Positions 8,015-16,976 of a DNA stretch of 64,000 nt are shown here, in pieces. Below the pieces are notes generated by a model, which was not told where the DNA came from, did not search any database, and saw only the letters and a program-made list of their open reading frames with translations. The translations under genes were made by a program, and so were the position numbers. Within the stretch, counting starts at the first letter, position 1. Each line of letters begins with the position of its first letter. Origin of the DNA: Candidatus Afararchaeum irisae (lineage in GTDB: Archaea > Halobacteriota > Halobacteria > Halobacteriales > Afararchaeaceae); contig JAXIOF010000016.1 in the NCBI GenBank assembly GCA_034190545.1, positions 1 to 64,000 on the forward strand, written 5' to 3'.

Positions 8015-10000
8015 TTATCTCGGTCTCAGATCTGAGGTTATGCGGTAGTCGTCGTTCTGAATCACAAGCTGGGTTCTCTCACCGGACTTACCGAATGTAA
8101 GATAGTCATCGGGGTCGTCTGCGAATCTAAACGTAATACTGAGTACCTCGTCGTAGCCGCGGCGTGCTCCTAAGACACTGTATGCGGATCGCAGAAGCTC
8201 CTTAGCCTCGGATCTTGTCATCCTCTCTTGGTGAACCGTGAGTTCGTCGTCGCGCTTTAGATTGCCTTCTATACCCCATCTAGTAGCCCAGCGTTCTAGC
8301 GCGGAGTCAGACGCGGCTGCGGCTCTTTCACTGCGTAGCTGCTGGGATATGTCGGACGAGACGCTGGCTCCCTTCTCCAAGAGGTCGTCTAACCTGTCGA
8401 AGAGGTAGTCTGAGCTTATCGAGAGCTCGCCCTGGTCAAGGTCGACGACTGCCGAAAGCCTGTCTGAGACGTATCTATACACGCTTCTGACGGATCTATC
8501 GAGAGCCTCCGCAACTTCTCCGACTGAAGCCGATCCGTGTCTGTTTACGATCTCTTCGAGAGCCTCCAACTCTATCTCGTCGGCAACACCGACGACTCCT
8601 ACCGCAGTCTCCTCCTGAGCGTCTTCGATTTCGTCGCACGGGTCGACGTAGAACTCGACTCCATCCGATTTCATTGCCGTTACGGTAAACTCGTCGTCGT
8701 CAACATAGACCGTAGAGGTCGGATTAACCGGAATACCCGACCAACGGAGGGTATTCGTGAGAATAGTATCGGCGTCTGCCCGAGCCTCGTCGATCTTCTC
8801 CCAGGGTATACTGTCGCCCTTGATCTGTACTTCTACCTTCGGTTGGTCAATAGGGTCTTGGACGGAGTGTCTCGGGTTCTTGAGATGGTAATGTTTGATA
8901 TTCGCGGGATACGCGACATCCACCATGTCGCTAAGATCCTCTTCACCGAGACTGAGGTGAGTCATCCGACCCAGAACGTCCTGGTTGTCCCATTTGTACT
9001 CTCCTACGCTCTCGTCTTTCGACGCGTAGAACTTCGAGAGCTCGGTTAGCTTTCCGTCGAGTCCGACTATCCTATCCGAGTACTCTCTCTTTATCCTGAC
9101 GTGGCGTTCGATCTGTGTCCACGTTGAGAGGTCACTTCGGATATCCTTTTTCCGAAGATACTTGGGGTTAAAGTCGACGGCTTTTGCTACAGCCCGAGCC
9201 GCTGAGAGGACTTCGTCGGGTTCGAGATAGCTCGAATTTATCTGTACACGGAGACCACGAGGTGTCTCAGCGTTAGGCACTATACTCTCGCCGTCGAGAG
9301 ACTCCATCTTCTCCCAGCTTGGTCGCAGCACGAGAGAGATATCAGCCTGTCCGTCTACCTCTGTACACTGTATCGAGTACTCGTTGACTCTGTCGTAGTC
9401 TATCCTATCTATATCACTCGGGTCTAACTGACTCGACCAGTACTTGACAGCCGTTATCTTAAACTCACGACCGACAGCCTCGAAGGTAATGTCTCCGTCG
9501 ACATCAATAGTCTGGCTCTTTCCTGATTCTGACTTATGCTCGGGGTACTCGTCGCTGAGGTCGTAGACCGCTGAGACGAGACCGAAGTATGCGTCTAAGG
9601 TTTCGTGGTCAAACGCCGTCTTTGCTTCGAGACCGTGTGTGACGGGCTTGATTAGGTCTGTAGAATCGGGTGTTCTCGCTTCCTGTCCCTCTTCGAGAGT
9701 ACAGGTCAGGCTTTCTCTTACGTGTTCGTCTCTTTCCTGGAGGGTCTCGAAGGTCTCTCCGCAGCTACGGCATGTCGCGCGCGCCCCAAAGTCGACGTCT
9801 TCTTCGTTGTCCTCGTCTCCGCCACTGCGGTCTATGTAGTCGTTGAGGTCGAACGTCTCGGGATCGTATTCTCTGGGATGTCTGTTTTTGAGGTGTGTCT
9901 CCCAGATCTCGGCGTCGATATGTAGGCTACAGTCCTCACAGTATATCTTCTCGTCAGCCTCTATATTAGTCCCAACAGACTCATCACCCAAGCCGACCAC
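8015..10000 (-). CDS. Zinc-finger and winged-helix protein of a haloarchaeal mobile element, function unknown
   Basis: This 661-aa protein has two C2H2-like fingers near the N-terminus: CEDCSLHIDAEIWETHLKNR plus a His (residues ~20-40), and CRSCGETF...HVRESLTC (~75-98, last ligand Cys). The middle (120-480) has no family I can name with certainty. Residues ~485-530 contain a helix-turn-helix (SVGEVAEALDRSVRSVYRYV) like MarR/winged-helix regulators. The C-terminal ~100 residues end in a small beta-rich domain. Similar long proteins with N-terminal fingers occur in haloarchaeal proviruses and plasmids near integrases, so a replication or regulatory role is plausible. It is the last gene of the island before tRNA-Ala. 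Confidence 0.6.
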   Translation of the reverse strand: MVGLGDESVGTNIEADEKIYCEDCSLHIDAEIWETHLKNRHPREYDPETFDLNDYIDRSGGDEDNEEDVDFGARATCRSCGETFETLQERDEHVRESLTCTLEEGQEARTPDSTDLIKPVTHGLEAKTAFDHETLDAYFGLVSAVYDLSDEYPEHKSESGKSQTIDVDGDITFEAVGREFKITAVKYWSSQLDPSDIDRIDYDRVNEYSIQCTEVDGQADISLVLRPSWEKMESLDGESIVPNAETPRGLRVQINSSYLEPDEVLSAARAVAKAVDFNPKYLRKKDIRSDLSTWTQIERHVRIKREYSDRIVGLDGKLTELSKFYASKDESVGEYKWDNQDVLGRMTHLSLGEEDLSDMVDVAYPANIKHYHLKNPRHSVQDPIDQPKVEVQIKGDSIPWEKIDEARADADTILTNTLRWSGIPVNPTSTVYVDDDEFTVTAMKSDGVEFYVDPCDEIEDAQEETAVGVVGVADEIELEALEEIVNRHGSASVGEVAEALDRSVRSVYRYVSDRLSAVVDLDQGELSISSDYLFDRLDDLLEKGASVSSDISQQLRSERAAAASDSALERWATRWGIEGNLKRDDELTVHQERMTRSEAKELLRSAYSVLGARRGYDEVLSITFRFADDPDDYLTFGKSGERTQLVIQNDDYRITSDLRPR

Positions 10001-10145
10001 CTCGGTTCCTCAAAATAAAAGCCGGAAAGAGCCGACCTCCGTTCCGAGACGAGTCGGACTCCCTTTCACGGGAAGGTATTTTCGAGGTGTGAAGCGGTCG
10101 CTGTCTGGTGGTTTTGTGTTCCCGAAGAATCCGTAAAAATTTGCT

Positions 10146-10217
10146 TGGACCGGCGGGGATTTGAACCCCGGGCCTCTTCCTTGCGAAGGAAGCGATCTAC
10201 CACTGATCTACCGGCCC
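10146..10217 (-). tRNA. tRNA-Ala (anticodon CGC)
   Basis: Reading the minus strand, the acceptor stem is GGGCCGG/CCGGTCC with discriminator A. The anticodon stem is CTTCC/GGAAG around the loop TTCGCAA, giving anticodon CGC. The T arm is GGGGTTCAAATCCCC. CCA is not encoded. The gene marks the boundary between the accessory island (1-10,000) and the core genome; tRNA genes are common integration targets, but no second copy of its 3' end is visible in the window. Confidence 0.95.
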
Positions 10218-10233
10218 TCTATCTACTTTATAC

Positions 10234-10244
10234 TCTATATAAGT
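10234..10244 (-). promoter_or_regulatory. TATA box for tRNA-Ala
   Basis: On the minus strand CTTATATAGAG lies about 20-27 nt upstream of the mature 5' end of tRNA-Ala, as expected for an archaeal TBP site. Confidence 0.5.
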
Positions 10245-10269
10245 TAAGAGATGTTTTGTGGCTTGTGGT

Positions 10270-10578
10270 TTAACTCTCCAGCTCTATCTCGATCGAGACA
10301 TCCTCGGGAACCTGTATCCTCATGAGCTGTCTGAGAGTCCTCTCGTCGGCGTCGACGTCGATGAGACGTTTGTGGACGCGCATCTCCCAGTGCTCCCACG
10401 TCGCGTTGCCCTCACCGTCGGGGCTCTTACGTATGGGGATCTCGAGTTCCTTCGTCGGCAGAGGAACAGGTCCCGAGAAGTTGACACCTGTTCTCTCGGC
10501 TATCTCCTTCACATCGTCGGTAATCTGGTCTAAGTCGTCGGGCTCAGTTCCCGAAAGACGTACGCGAGCAGTCTGCAT
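10270..10578 (-). CDS. rps10: 30S ribosomal protein uS10
   Basis: This 102-aa archaeal S10 matches the family throughout: N-terminal [16 protein letters not shown], the loop [22 protein letters not shown], and C-terminal [18 protein letters not shown]. It forms part of the 3' major domain of the small subunit, next to uS3 and uS14. It starts 12 nt after the stop of tuf, the classical archaeal tuf-rps10 pair, and is surely co-transcribed with it. Its length is standard. Confidence 0.97.
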   Translation of the reverse strand: MQTARVRLSGTEPDDLDQITDDVKEIAERTGVNFSGPVPLPTKELEIPIRKSPDGEGNATWEHWEMRVHKRLIDVDADERTLRQLMRIQVPEDVSIEIELES

Positions 10579-10590
10579 AGTCGTTAAGAG

Positions 10591-11859
10591 CTAGTCGCTC
10601 TCTTCGACTTCTATGACCTTACCCGCTGCGACCGTCTGTCCCATGTCACGGATGGCGAACGAGCCGAGCTGAGGTATCTCGCTCGAAGGCTCGATGCACA
10701 GAGGCTTCTGGGGACGGACGGTGACCATCGCGGCGTCACCAGCCTTTATGAAGTCGGGGTTCTCTTCCTTGACCTCTCCGCTCGACGGATCGAGCTTCTG
10801 GTCGAGGCTCTCTATCGTACACGCGACCTGTGCGGTGTGGGCGTGGAAGACGGGTGTGTATCCCTCAGTGATGACGCTCGGGTGCTGCATCACGACTATC
10901 TGCGCCGTGAATGTGTCGGCGACAGAGGGTGGGTTATCGACAGGACCACAGACGTCTCCGCGGCGTGTGTCCTCCTGTCCGATTCCACGTACGTTGAATC
11001 CGACGTTGTCTCCGGGACCTGCCTCGTCGATCTCCTCGTGGTGCATCTCTATCGACTTGACCTCTCCGCTAGATCCGGAGGGCTCGAAGACGACGTCGTC
11101 TCCGGGGTGGAGCATACCAGTCTCGATACGTCCGACGGGGACTGTACCTATACCCGAGATGGTGTAGGCGTCCTGTATCGGGATACGCGTCGGGAGGTCT
11201 ACGGGCTCCTCGGGCTTCTTGAGGTCGTTGAGTGCCTCTATGAGAGTAGGACCGTCGTACCACGGAGTGTTGTCCGACTGGTCGGCTATGTTGTCTCCCT
11301 CGAAGGCAGAGACGGGTGTGAAGACGACGTCGTCGGTCGGGAAGTTGACCATCTTGAGGAGCTCCTCGACGTCCTCGATAGCCGCGTTGTAGTCGTCCTC
11401 GTCGTAGTCGACTGTGTCCATCTTGTTGATGGCGATGACGAGCTCGTCGATTCCGAGTGTGCGCGCGAGGAAGACGTGCTCCCTCGTCTGTGGCTGTACA
11501 CCCTCGTCGACGTCGACGACGAGTACGGCGTTGTCAGCCTGAGACGCGCCCGTGATCATGTTCTTGACGAAGTCACGGTGTCCCGGGGCGTCGATGATGG
11601 TGAAGTAGTACTCGTCTGTGTCGAACTCCTGGTGAGCGATGTCTATCGTGACACCACGCTCACGCTCTTCCTCGAGGCTGTCCATCACGTAAGCGAACTC
11701 GAATCCGCCCTTGCCCTTCTCCTCTGCTTCTTCTCTGTGCTGTTCTATAACGTGCTCGGGAACGTTCCCCGTCTCGAAGAGGAGACGTCCTACGAGAGTC
11801 GACTTACCGGCGTCGACATGGCCTATGATGGCCAGGTTCATGTGTGGTTTGTCTGCCAT
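10591..11859 (-). CDS. tuf: Translation elongation factor 1-alpha (aEF-1A)
   Basis: This 422-aa GTPase delivers aminoacyl-tRNA to the ribosome. The G motifs are clear: GHVDAGKST (13-21), DAPGHRDF (switch II), NKMD and a late SA element (VSAFEGDN). Domains II and III follow, with [15 protein letters not shown] and [12 protein letters not shown] at the end. It is upstream of rps10. The leader on the minus strand has a TTATTAAG-like TATA region and AAGAGGAAGA before the ATG. Even this highly expressed gene uses ATA as well as ATC for Ile. Confidence 0.98.
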   Translation of the reverse strand: MADKPHMNLAIIGHVDAGKSTLVGRLLFETGNVPEHVIEQHREEAEEKGKGGFEFAYVMDSLEEERERGVTIDIAHQEFDTDEYYFTIIDAPGHRDFVKNMITGASQADNAVLVVDVDEGVQPQTREHVFLARTLGIDELVIAINKMDTVDYDEDDYNAAIEDVEELLKMVNFPTDDVVFTPVSAFEGDNIADQSDNTPWYDGPTLIEALNDLKKPEEPVDLPTRIPIQDAYTISGIGTVPVGRIETGMLHPGDDVVFEPSGSSGEVKSIEMHHEEIDEAGPGDNVGFNVRGIGQEDTRRGDVCGPVDNPPSVADTFTAQIVVMQHPSVITEGYTPVFHAHTAQVACTIESLDQKLDPSSGEVKEENPDFIKAGDAAMVTVRPQKPLCIEPSSEIPQLGSFAIRDMGQTVAAGKVIEVEESD

Positions 11860-11978
11860 AGTTTTCTTCCTCTTGATTAACTGTTTTTGAACTGATTACT
11901 TAATAACGATTACGGTTAGGGTCACAAATACCAGACAGTAACGTGGTAAGGGTTAACAAACACCAACTTCAAAATGGG

Positions 11979-12143
11979 CTACTTGCTCCCGAGTCTCTTG
12001 TACCCCACGGTCGAGAATATGTAAGACAGGACTACGAGAGCGAGTATGAGTCCGAGTAAGACTCCTATCTGTCCCGTGGGTCCGAAGGCTGGTTTTATAT
12101 TTCCTGTGCTCGGGGCACCTGAGAGTAGTATTCCTGTGTCCAT
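11979..12143 (-). CDS. Small single-span membrane protein, 54 aa, unknown
   Basis: A 54-codon ORF runs from ATG at 12143 to TAG at 11979. It encodes a Gly/Pro-rich start (MDTGILLSGAPSTG), a clear transmembrane segment (GVLLGLILALVVLSYIF, residues ~27-43) and a short basic end (YKRLGSK), so the C-terminus is probably cytoplasmic. Codon use matches the core genes. It sits between tuf and hisD, divergent from hisD, and fills most of an otherwise empty 350-bp gap. I do not recognise the family. Confidence 0.55.
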   Translation of the reverse strand: MDTGILLSGAPSTGNIKPAFGPTGQIGVLLGLILALVVLSYIFSTVGYKRLGSK

Positions 12144-12236
12144 ACCCGCGTGTTAAACAGTAACAGGATAAAAAGCTCTCGGTTTAGAGTGTGAGAACAC
12201 CGAAAGCCGTTAGGAGACGAGAGATGATTAGGACGT

Positions 12237-13499
12237 ATGCGACAGATATCCGACCTGAGTCCCGACGAAAGGAACCAGATTATCGACAGGTCTACAGAGA
12301 CCGACCGTGTCGTGCCCGACGTCGGCGACATACTCAAGGAGGTCAGAGAGAGAGGCGACGCCGCAGTCGAGGAGTTTACCTCGAAGTTCGACGACGTAGA
12401 TCTCGACTCTCCGACTGTGGACGAAAGTAGGATAGAGGCGGCGTTCGACGAGGTCAACGACGGAGTCCTCGAAGCCGTAGACGAGGCGGCTGAGAGAATC
12501 GAGGAGTTCCACTCGAAACAGGTGCGTGAGGACTACACCGAAGAGACCGACGAGGGCATAGAGGTCGGGAGACGTTTCGTTCCCCTCGACTCCGTAGGAG
12601 CCTACGTCCCCGGCGGAGGCGCGGCGTATCCGTCTACGGCACTCATGACAGTGATACCCGCTAAGGTCGCGGGGGTAGAACGTGTCATAGCGTGTACGCC
12701 GCCGCGTCCCGAGCCCCTTACAGTCGTCGCCCTGAGTTTAGCAGGCGCGGACGAGGTATACGAGATAGGCGGCGCGCAGGCTGTGGGAGCGATGGCATAC
12801 GGCACTGACTCTGTCGAGGGGGTCGACAAGATAGTCGGACCCGGGAATATCTACGTCACGGCGGCGAAGGAGCTCGTACAGGGCGATGTCCTCATAGACT
12901 TCCCCGCAGGACCCAGCGAGATAGGTGTCGTCGCAGACGGGACAGCCGAGCCCGAGTTCGTAGCCGCCGACATGCTCGCACAGGCAGAACACGACCCGAA
13001 CGCGAGCGTCTTAGCCGTGGCGACGAGCCGAAGTATCGCCGACGAGATCGAGGACGAGATCGAGACACAGATGGGCGAGATGGAGAGGGGTGAGACGGCG
13101 AGCCAAGTAGTAGACGACTCCTCGGTTCTCTACGGAGACCTCGACGACTGCGTCGATCTGATGCGTGAGTACGCTCCCGAGCATCTCTCTATATTCACAG
13201 AAGACGACGAAGAAGTCCTCGACCGCGTCAGACACGCCGGATCGGTCTTCCTGGGTAACTACACTCCCGTAGCCGCGGGCGACTACGCCACGGGTACGAA
13301 CCACGTCCTCCCGACCTCGGGAAACGCACGTCTCTACGGAGGTCTGAGCGTAGACGACTTCGTCAAAGGCGTGACAGTCCAGAGGCTGTCGAAGGAGGGA
13401 CTGGGTAGCCTCGCCGACACCATAACCACACTCGCGCGCGAGGAGGGACTCCCAGCCCACGCCAAGTCGGTTGACTTAAGGACGCGCGAGGACGATTAG
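12237..13499 (+). CDS. hisD: Histidinol dehydrogenase
   Basis: This 420-aa enzyme catalyses the last two steps of histidine biosynthesis: L-histidinol to L-histidine with two NAD+, Zn-dependent. Family motifs are VGAYVPGGGAAYPSTALM, the long hallmark GGAQAVGAMAYGTDSV...VDKIVGPGN, DFPAGPSE, and the catalytic Glu-His pair in YAPEHLSIF. The full normal length is present. The gene begins a tight run with aspS (7-nt gap) and pantoate kinase (1-nt overlap). No other his genes are nearby. The ATG at 12237 is chosen because the upstream ATG at 12224 is in another frame. Confidence 0.97.
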   Translation: MRQISDLSPDERNQIIDRSTETDRVVPDVGDILKEVRERGDAAVEEFTSKFDDVDLDSPTVDESRIEAAFDEVNDGVLEAVDEAAERIEEFHSKQVREDYTEETDEGIEVGRRFVPLDSVGAYVPGGGAAYPSTALMTVIPAKVAGVERVIACTPPRPEPLTVVALSLAGADEVYEIGGAQAVGAMAYGTDSVEGVDKIVGPGNIYVTAAKELVQGDVLIDFPAGPSEIGVVADGTAEPEFVAADMLAQAEHDPNASVLAVATSRSIADEIEDEIETQMGEMERGETASQVVDDSSVLYGDLDDCVDLMREYAPEHLSIFTEDDEEVLDRVRHAGSVFLGNYTPVAAGDYATGTNHVLPTSGNARLYGGLSVDDFVKGVTVQRLSKEGLGSLADTITTLAREEGLPAHAKSVDLRTREDD

Positions 13500-13506
13500 T
13501 TGAAAA

Positions 13507-14796
13507 ATGAGTTCAGACAGAACATATGCCGGCGACCTCGAAGCCGGTGAGGAGACCACCGTAAAGGGCTGGGTTCACGAGGTACGTGACCTCGGGGGCA
13601 TAGCCTTCGTGATACTACGTGACACCTCGGGCAAGATACAGATAAAGCTCAAGGATGAGGTCGTCGACGAGGACGTCATAGAGAAGGGCAAGTCGCTCAA
13701 CCGCGAGTCGGTAGTCGCTGTAACCGGAACCGTCGAGGAGGAGGAACGCGCTCCTACGGGACTCGAAATACTCCCCGACTCAATAGAAGTTCTCAACGAG
13801 GCAGAGCCCGAGCTTCCACTCGACCCGAGCGGAAAGGTCGACGCCGAGCTTCCGACGAGGCTCGACAACCGTTACCTCGACCTCAGGAAGCCCGAGATCA
13901 AGGCTATATTCGAGATACGCGCCGAGATACTCGACGCTCTCAGGGAAGAGTTCCGGGCACAGCAAGCGACCGAGATAAACACGCCGAAGATAGTCGCGAC
14001 GGCGACAGAGGGCGGAACAGACCTCTTCCCTATGACCTACTTCGAGCGCGAGGCATTCCTCAACCAGTCGCCTCAGCTCTTCAAACAGATGATGGTGGGC
14101 TCGGGGCTCGAACGCGTCTTCGAGATAGGTCCTATATTCAGGGCGGAACAGCACAACACACCGCGCCATCTCAACGAGGCGACCAGCGTCGACTTCGAGA
14201 GCGCGTTCATAGACGACAGAGACGCTATGGAGATCTGTCAGGACGTCACAGTCGCGGCGTACGAGAGGGTCGTCGAGGAATGTGACGACGAGTTAGACGC
14301 AGTCGGTGTCGACATCGAAGTCCCCGATACGCCCTTCGAGTACCTTACCTATGACGACTGTCTCAACATAGCCAACTCGAACGGCGCGGACCTCGAATGG
14401 GGAGACGACCTCACGACCGAGGCGGAACACGCCATAGGCGAGGAGATAGGCGAACATTACTTCATCACTGACTGGCCCGCCGAGATAAAGCCCTTCTACG
14501 TACAGGAGAACGAGGAAGACGAGACCGCGAAGGCGTTCGACATGATGCATCCCGAGATGGAGCTGATGAGCGGCGCGCAGCGTGAGCACCGTTACGACCG
14601 TCTCAGAGACGGGATCGCCGAACAGGGGCTCGAACCCGAGTCGTTCGACTACTACCTCGACGCCTTCCGTTACGGAATGCCTCCCCACGCCGGATGGGGA
14701 CTCGGTCTCGAACGTCTCATAATGACGATGCTCGGACTCGACAACATACGTGAGGCGGTTCTGTTCCCGCGCGACCGTCAGAGACTACAGCCTTAA
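13507..14796 (+). CDS. aspS: Aspartyl-tRNA synthetase, archaeal type
   Basis: This 429-aa class II synthetase has an N-terminal OB fold ([20 protein letters not shown]) that binds the anticodon. The catalytic core carries motif 2 ([20 protein letters not shown]) and motif 3 ([16 protein letters not shown]). The short archaeal/eukaryal form lacks the bacterial insertion domain. Haloarchaea usually make Asn-tRNA through the transamidation route, so this enzyme may charge both tRNA-Asp and tRNA-Asn; that is inference. Its stop codon overlaps the ATG of the next gene (TAATG). Confidence 0.97.
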   Translation: MSSDRTYAGDLEAGEETTVKGWVHEVRDLGGIAFVILRDTSGKIQIKLKDEVVDEDVIEKGKSLNRESVVAVTGTVEEEERAPTGLEILPDSIEVLNEAEPELPLDPSGKVDAELPTRLDNRYLDLRKPEIKAIFEIRAEILDALREEFRAQQATEINTPKIVATATEGGTDLFPMTYFEREAFLNQSPQLFKQMMVGSGLERVFEIGPIFRAEQHNTPRHLNEATSVDFESAFIDDRDAMEICQDVTVAAYERVVEECDDELDAVGVDIEVPDTPFEYLTYDDCLNIANSNGADLEWGDDLTTEAEHAIGEEIGEHYFITDWPAEIKPFYVQENEEDETAKAFDMMHPEMELMSGAQREHRYDRLRDGIAEQGLEPESFDYYLDAFRYGMPPHAGWGLGLERLIMTMLGLDNIREAVLFPRDRQRLQP

Positions 14797-15626
14797 TGAG
14801 AGGCTTCGCGCCCGGACACATAACCGGCTTCTTCTCGTCTGCTGTCCACGACGACCCTCTCGAAACCGGGTCGAGGGGAGCGGGGATAGCCATAGAAGAC
14901 GGCGTCACAGTCGACGTAGAGGAAGCGGACTTGACAGTCGTGGTACTCGAAGACGACGAAGTCGAGTTCGAGCCCGTCGAACGCGTCTTGGAGATGATGT
15001 CGGTTGAGGCGCGGGTCGAGATAGAGACCGACGTCCCCCTCGGCTGTGGATTCGGTGCGAGCGGCGCGGCAGCAGTCGCGACGGGACTCGCCGCGAACGA
15101 GGTCTTCGGTCTCGAACTCGAACGGTCGCAGGTAGTCTCGGCGGCACACGTCGCAGACGTCGAGTCAGGGACAGGGCTCGGTGACGTAGTCCCTCAGTCT
15201 CTCGGGGGAATAGTCACGAGGGTAGAAGAAGGCGCACCCGAGCTCGGGACATTCGGGAAGATAGACCACGACGAGGACGACTTGATAGGCTATACCGTCC
15301 TCGGAAGCCTCGACACCTCCGATGTCCTGAGCGACGACGAGACTATGGAGAGGATCAACGAAGCGGGAGAGGAGGCTCTCGACGAGGTTCTGAGGAAGCC
15401 GTCTGTCGAGGGTCTGATCGAGGTTTCGTGGGAGTTCGCGCGCGAGACGGGTCTCGTAACCGACGAGGTCGAGACATATGTCGAAGAGATAGAGAACGCG
15501 GGCGGAGTAGCCAGCATGGCTATGCTCGGAGAGACAGTCTTCGGGGTCGGCGGCGACGGCGAAGAAGAAGACGTATTCGACGAGACGACACGGATAGACG
15601 ACGAAGGCGCGCGTCTTCTGTCATAA
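14796..15626 (+). CDS. Pantoate kinase (archaeal CoA biosynthesis)
   Basis: This 276-aa GHMP-superfamily kinase has the archaeal pantoate kinase start (RGFAPGHITGFFSSAVHDDP) and the ATP-binding GHMP motif (VPLGCGFGASGAAA, residues ~77-90). The end, GGVASMAMLGETVFGVG, is also typical. It phosphorylates pantoate to 4-phosphopantoate, the archaeal step replacing pantothenate kinase on the way to coenzyme A. It overlaps the aspS stop by one base, so the two are translationally coupled. The length agrees with the family. Confidence 0.9.
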   Translation: MRGFAPGHITGFFSSAVHDDPLETGSRGAGIAIEDGVTVDVEEADLTVVVLEDDEVEFEPVERVLEMMSVEARVEIETDVPLGCGFGASGAAAVATGLAANEVFGLELERSQVVSAAHVADVESGTGLGDVVPQSLGGIVTRVEEGAPELGTFGKIDHDEDDLIGYTVLGSLDTSDVLSDDETMERINEAGEEALDEVLRKPSVEGLIEVSWEFARETGLVTDEVETYVEEIENAGGVASMAMLGETVFGVGGDGEEEDVFDETTRIDDEGARLLS

Positions 15627-15680
15627 CTCGTAACGGGTCTTTTTAACCCTTCAGACCGGTGTAGAACTGAAGTGGAGAGT

Positions 15681-15851
15681 ATGGATACGCTTCCCGTCGC
15701 GACCCCGCCGAACGCGATAGTCTTCGGAACCGACTACATCGACAGACGACATATGTTACGCGCGGGTGGAGTCCTCGACGTCGTGATGGTAGTCGTGGCG
15801 ACGGCTCTTCTCCTCGTGGTTTCGAGGAGGATACTCGGAGTTCTGGTCTGA
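15681..15851 (+). pseudogene. 3' remnant of a DASS (SLC13) sodium/anion symporter gene
   Basis: A 56-codon frame encodes LPVATPPNAIVFGTDYI followed by a hydrophobic span (VVMVVVATALLLVV). ATPPNAIVFG-Y is a hallmark of the last transmembrane region of divalent anion:Na+ symporters, which are normally 450-600 aa, so only the extreme C-terminus remains. No further family sequence is visible upstream, where pantoate kinase ends only 55 bp away. Codon use is still host-like and the frame is intact, so the truncation may be recent, or the small peptide may be kept. Confidence 0.75.
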
Positions 15852-15912
15852 GACTAGGACGGCTTAGTAAGCGTAACCCTTATCGCCCCCCTCTCACTAT
15901 GTACCCACGAGA

Positions 15913-16152
15913 ATGTCCACAGAAGGAGAAGAGTCACAGCAAAGCCAGGACGCGACTCCTGCGGAAGTCATAGAGGTAGTAGGTAAGACAGGGATGCACG
16001 GAGAGGCGATGCAGGTCAAAGCGCGCGTCCTAGAGGGAAGCGACAAGGGTCGTATACTCACGCGTAACGCGATGGGTCCGGTGCGTGAGGGCGACGTACT
16101 CATGCTCAAGGAGACGGCGAGAGAAGCCAAGTCGCTGTCGGCACCCGTATAA
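15913..16152 (+). CDS. rps28e: 30S ribosomal protein eS28
   Basis: This 79-aa protein ends with the S28e core, [20 protein letters not shown] then [19 protein letters not shown]. The N-terminus has an extra acidic, Gln/Ser-rich stretch of about 14 residues, in line with halophilic adaptation. It is archaeal/eukaryal-specific and lies near the mRNA exit on the small subunit. The gene precedes aIF1 by 8 nt, a plausible translation operon. The common archaeal neighbours (rpl7ae, rpl24e, ndk) are absent here. Confidence 0.95.
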   Translation: MSTEGEESQQSQDATPAEVIEVVGKTGMHGEAMQVKARVLEGSDKGRILTRNAMGPVREGDVLMLKETAREAKSLSAPV

Positions 16153-16160
16153 CGTAGATA

Positions 16161-16454
16161 ATGCCTGAGGTCTGCCCAACCTGTGGATTACCCGACGAAC
16201 TCTGTGTATGTGAGGACGTCGCAAAGGAGTCACAGGCTCTCTCGGTGAGAGTCGACGAAAGGAGATACGGAAAGGAAGTAACTATTGTGGAGGGATTCGA
16301 TCCCAACGACATAGACGTGAGTGAGATAGCCACGAAGCTCAAGAAACAGTTAGCGTGTGGAGGTACTGTCGAGGACGGCTCGATAGAGCTTCAGGGCAAC
16401 CACGAGGGAAGGGTCGAGGATCTTCTCAAGGAAGAAGGCTTCAACGTCTCTTAG
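16161..16454 (+). CDS. Translation initiation factor aIF1 (SUI1 family)
   Basis: This 97-aa SUI1-domain protein starts with a zinc-knuckle-like [13 protein letters not shown], then the beta-alpha fold with [13 protein letters not shown], the hallmark [19 protein letters not shown], and the terminal LLKEEGFNV. It promotes start-codon selection on the 30S subunit. It is co-directional with and close to rps28e. A T-rich stretch follows (16,480-16,510) that may end transcription. Confidence 0.95.
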   Translation: MPEVCPTCGLPDELCVCEDVAKESQALSVRVDERRYGKEVTIVEGFDPNDIDVSEIATKLKKQLACGGTVEDGSIELQGNHEGRVEDLLKEEGFNVS

Positions 16455-16516
16455 CTTAGAATAAGACTACTAATTTAGACGTCTGTTCTGTTTTGTGCTT
16501 TTGCTTTGCTTCAGTA

Positions 16517-16945
16517 TTACTCGATAGCCTCGGCGTCGTCCGACTCCGACGTCTCTCCGTCTTCGGAGGCGTCGCCGACGGCATCTTGGTCGTCGAGCCT
16601 CTGTTTTAGCTCGTGGTTCTCGCGCGTGATCTCCTTTATACTGTCACGTAGCTCCTCGTTCTCAGCCTGAAGCTCCTGGTTCTCGTTCCTGTAATCTATC
16701 ACGGTCGCGCGCCAGTCCTCGTTCCATCTCTTGAGGTCTTCCTTCTCCTCGACGAGCTTACCCTTGTAGAACTCGACACTCACCCACGTCGCTATGAGTG
16801 TCCACGCGAAGACCGAGAGACTAACTGTCGACTCGTTGAGCTCTGTCGGCGCTGTCTGTGAGTACGAGACCGCGGCGCCCACGAATCCGAGTATCAGAGT
16901 GACGTGTCCGAACCGTATCCTACGCGTGATATCCGTGACGTCCAT
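16517..16945 (-). CDS. Two-span membrane protein with C-terminal coiled coil
   Basis: From ATG 16945 this is a 142-aa protein. There are two hydrophobic segments (VTLILGFVGAAVSY and LSVFAWTLIATWVSV) with a short, probably external, loop, then a long cytoplasmic coiled coil (ENQELQAENEELRDSIKEI) and an acidic tail. A longer start at 17017 would overlap the DUF502 gene by 41 nt and adds basic residues only, so the shorter start is preferred. It follows the DUF502 gene closely on the same strand and may share its transcript. The family is not recognised. Confidence 0.7.
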   Translation of the reverse strand: MDVTDITRRIRFGHVTLILGFVGAAVSYSQTAPTELNESTVSLSVFAWTLIATWVSVEFYKGKLVEEKEDLKRWNEDWRATVIDYRNENQELQAENEELRDSIKEITRENHELKQRLDDQDAVGDASEDGETSESDDAEAIE

Positions 16946-16976
16946 GCTTTGACCCTTGTTACCGAGTCTCCTTAAC

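Noticed and set aside
10146-10217. tRNA-Ala as att site of the 1-10,000 island
   Set aside because: No second copy of its 3' end was found in the window, so the boundary is only suggestive.
10837-11880. 347-aa plus-strand ORF opposite tuf
   Set aside because: It is the antisense shadow of the aEF-1A gene; composition is Val/Leu/Asp/Arg-biased with no family motif.
12191-12430. 79-aa Arg-rich ORF overlapping hisD
   Set aside because: It is the out-of-frame shadow of hisD; the real gene has all family motifs.
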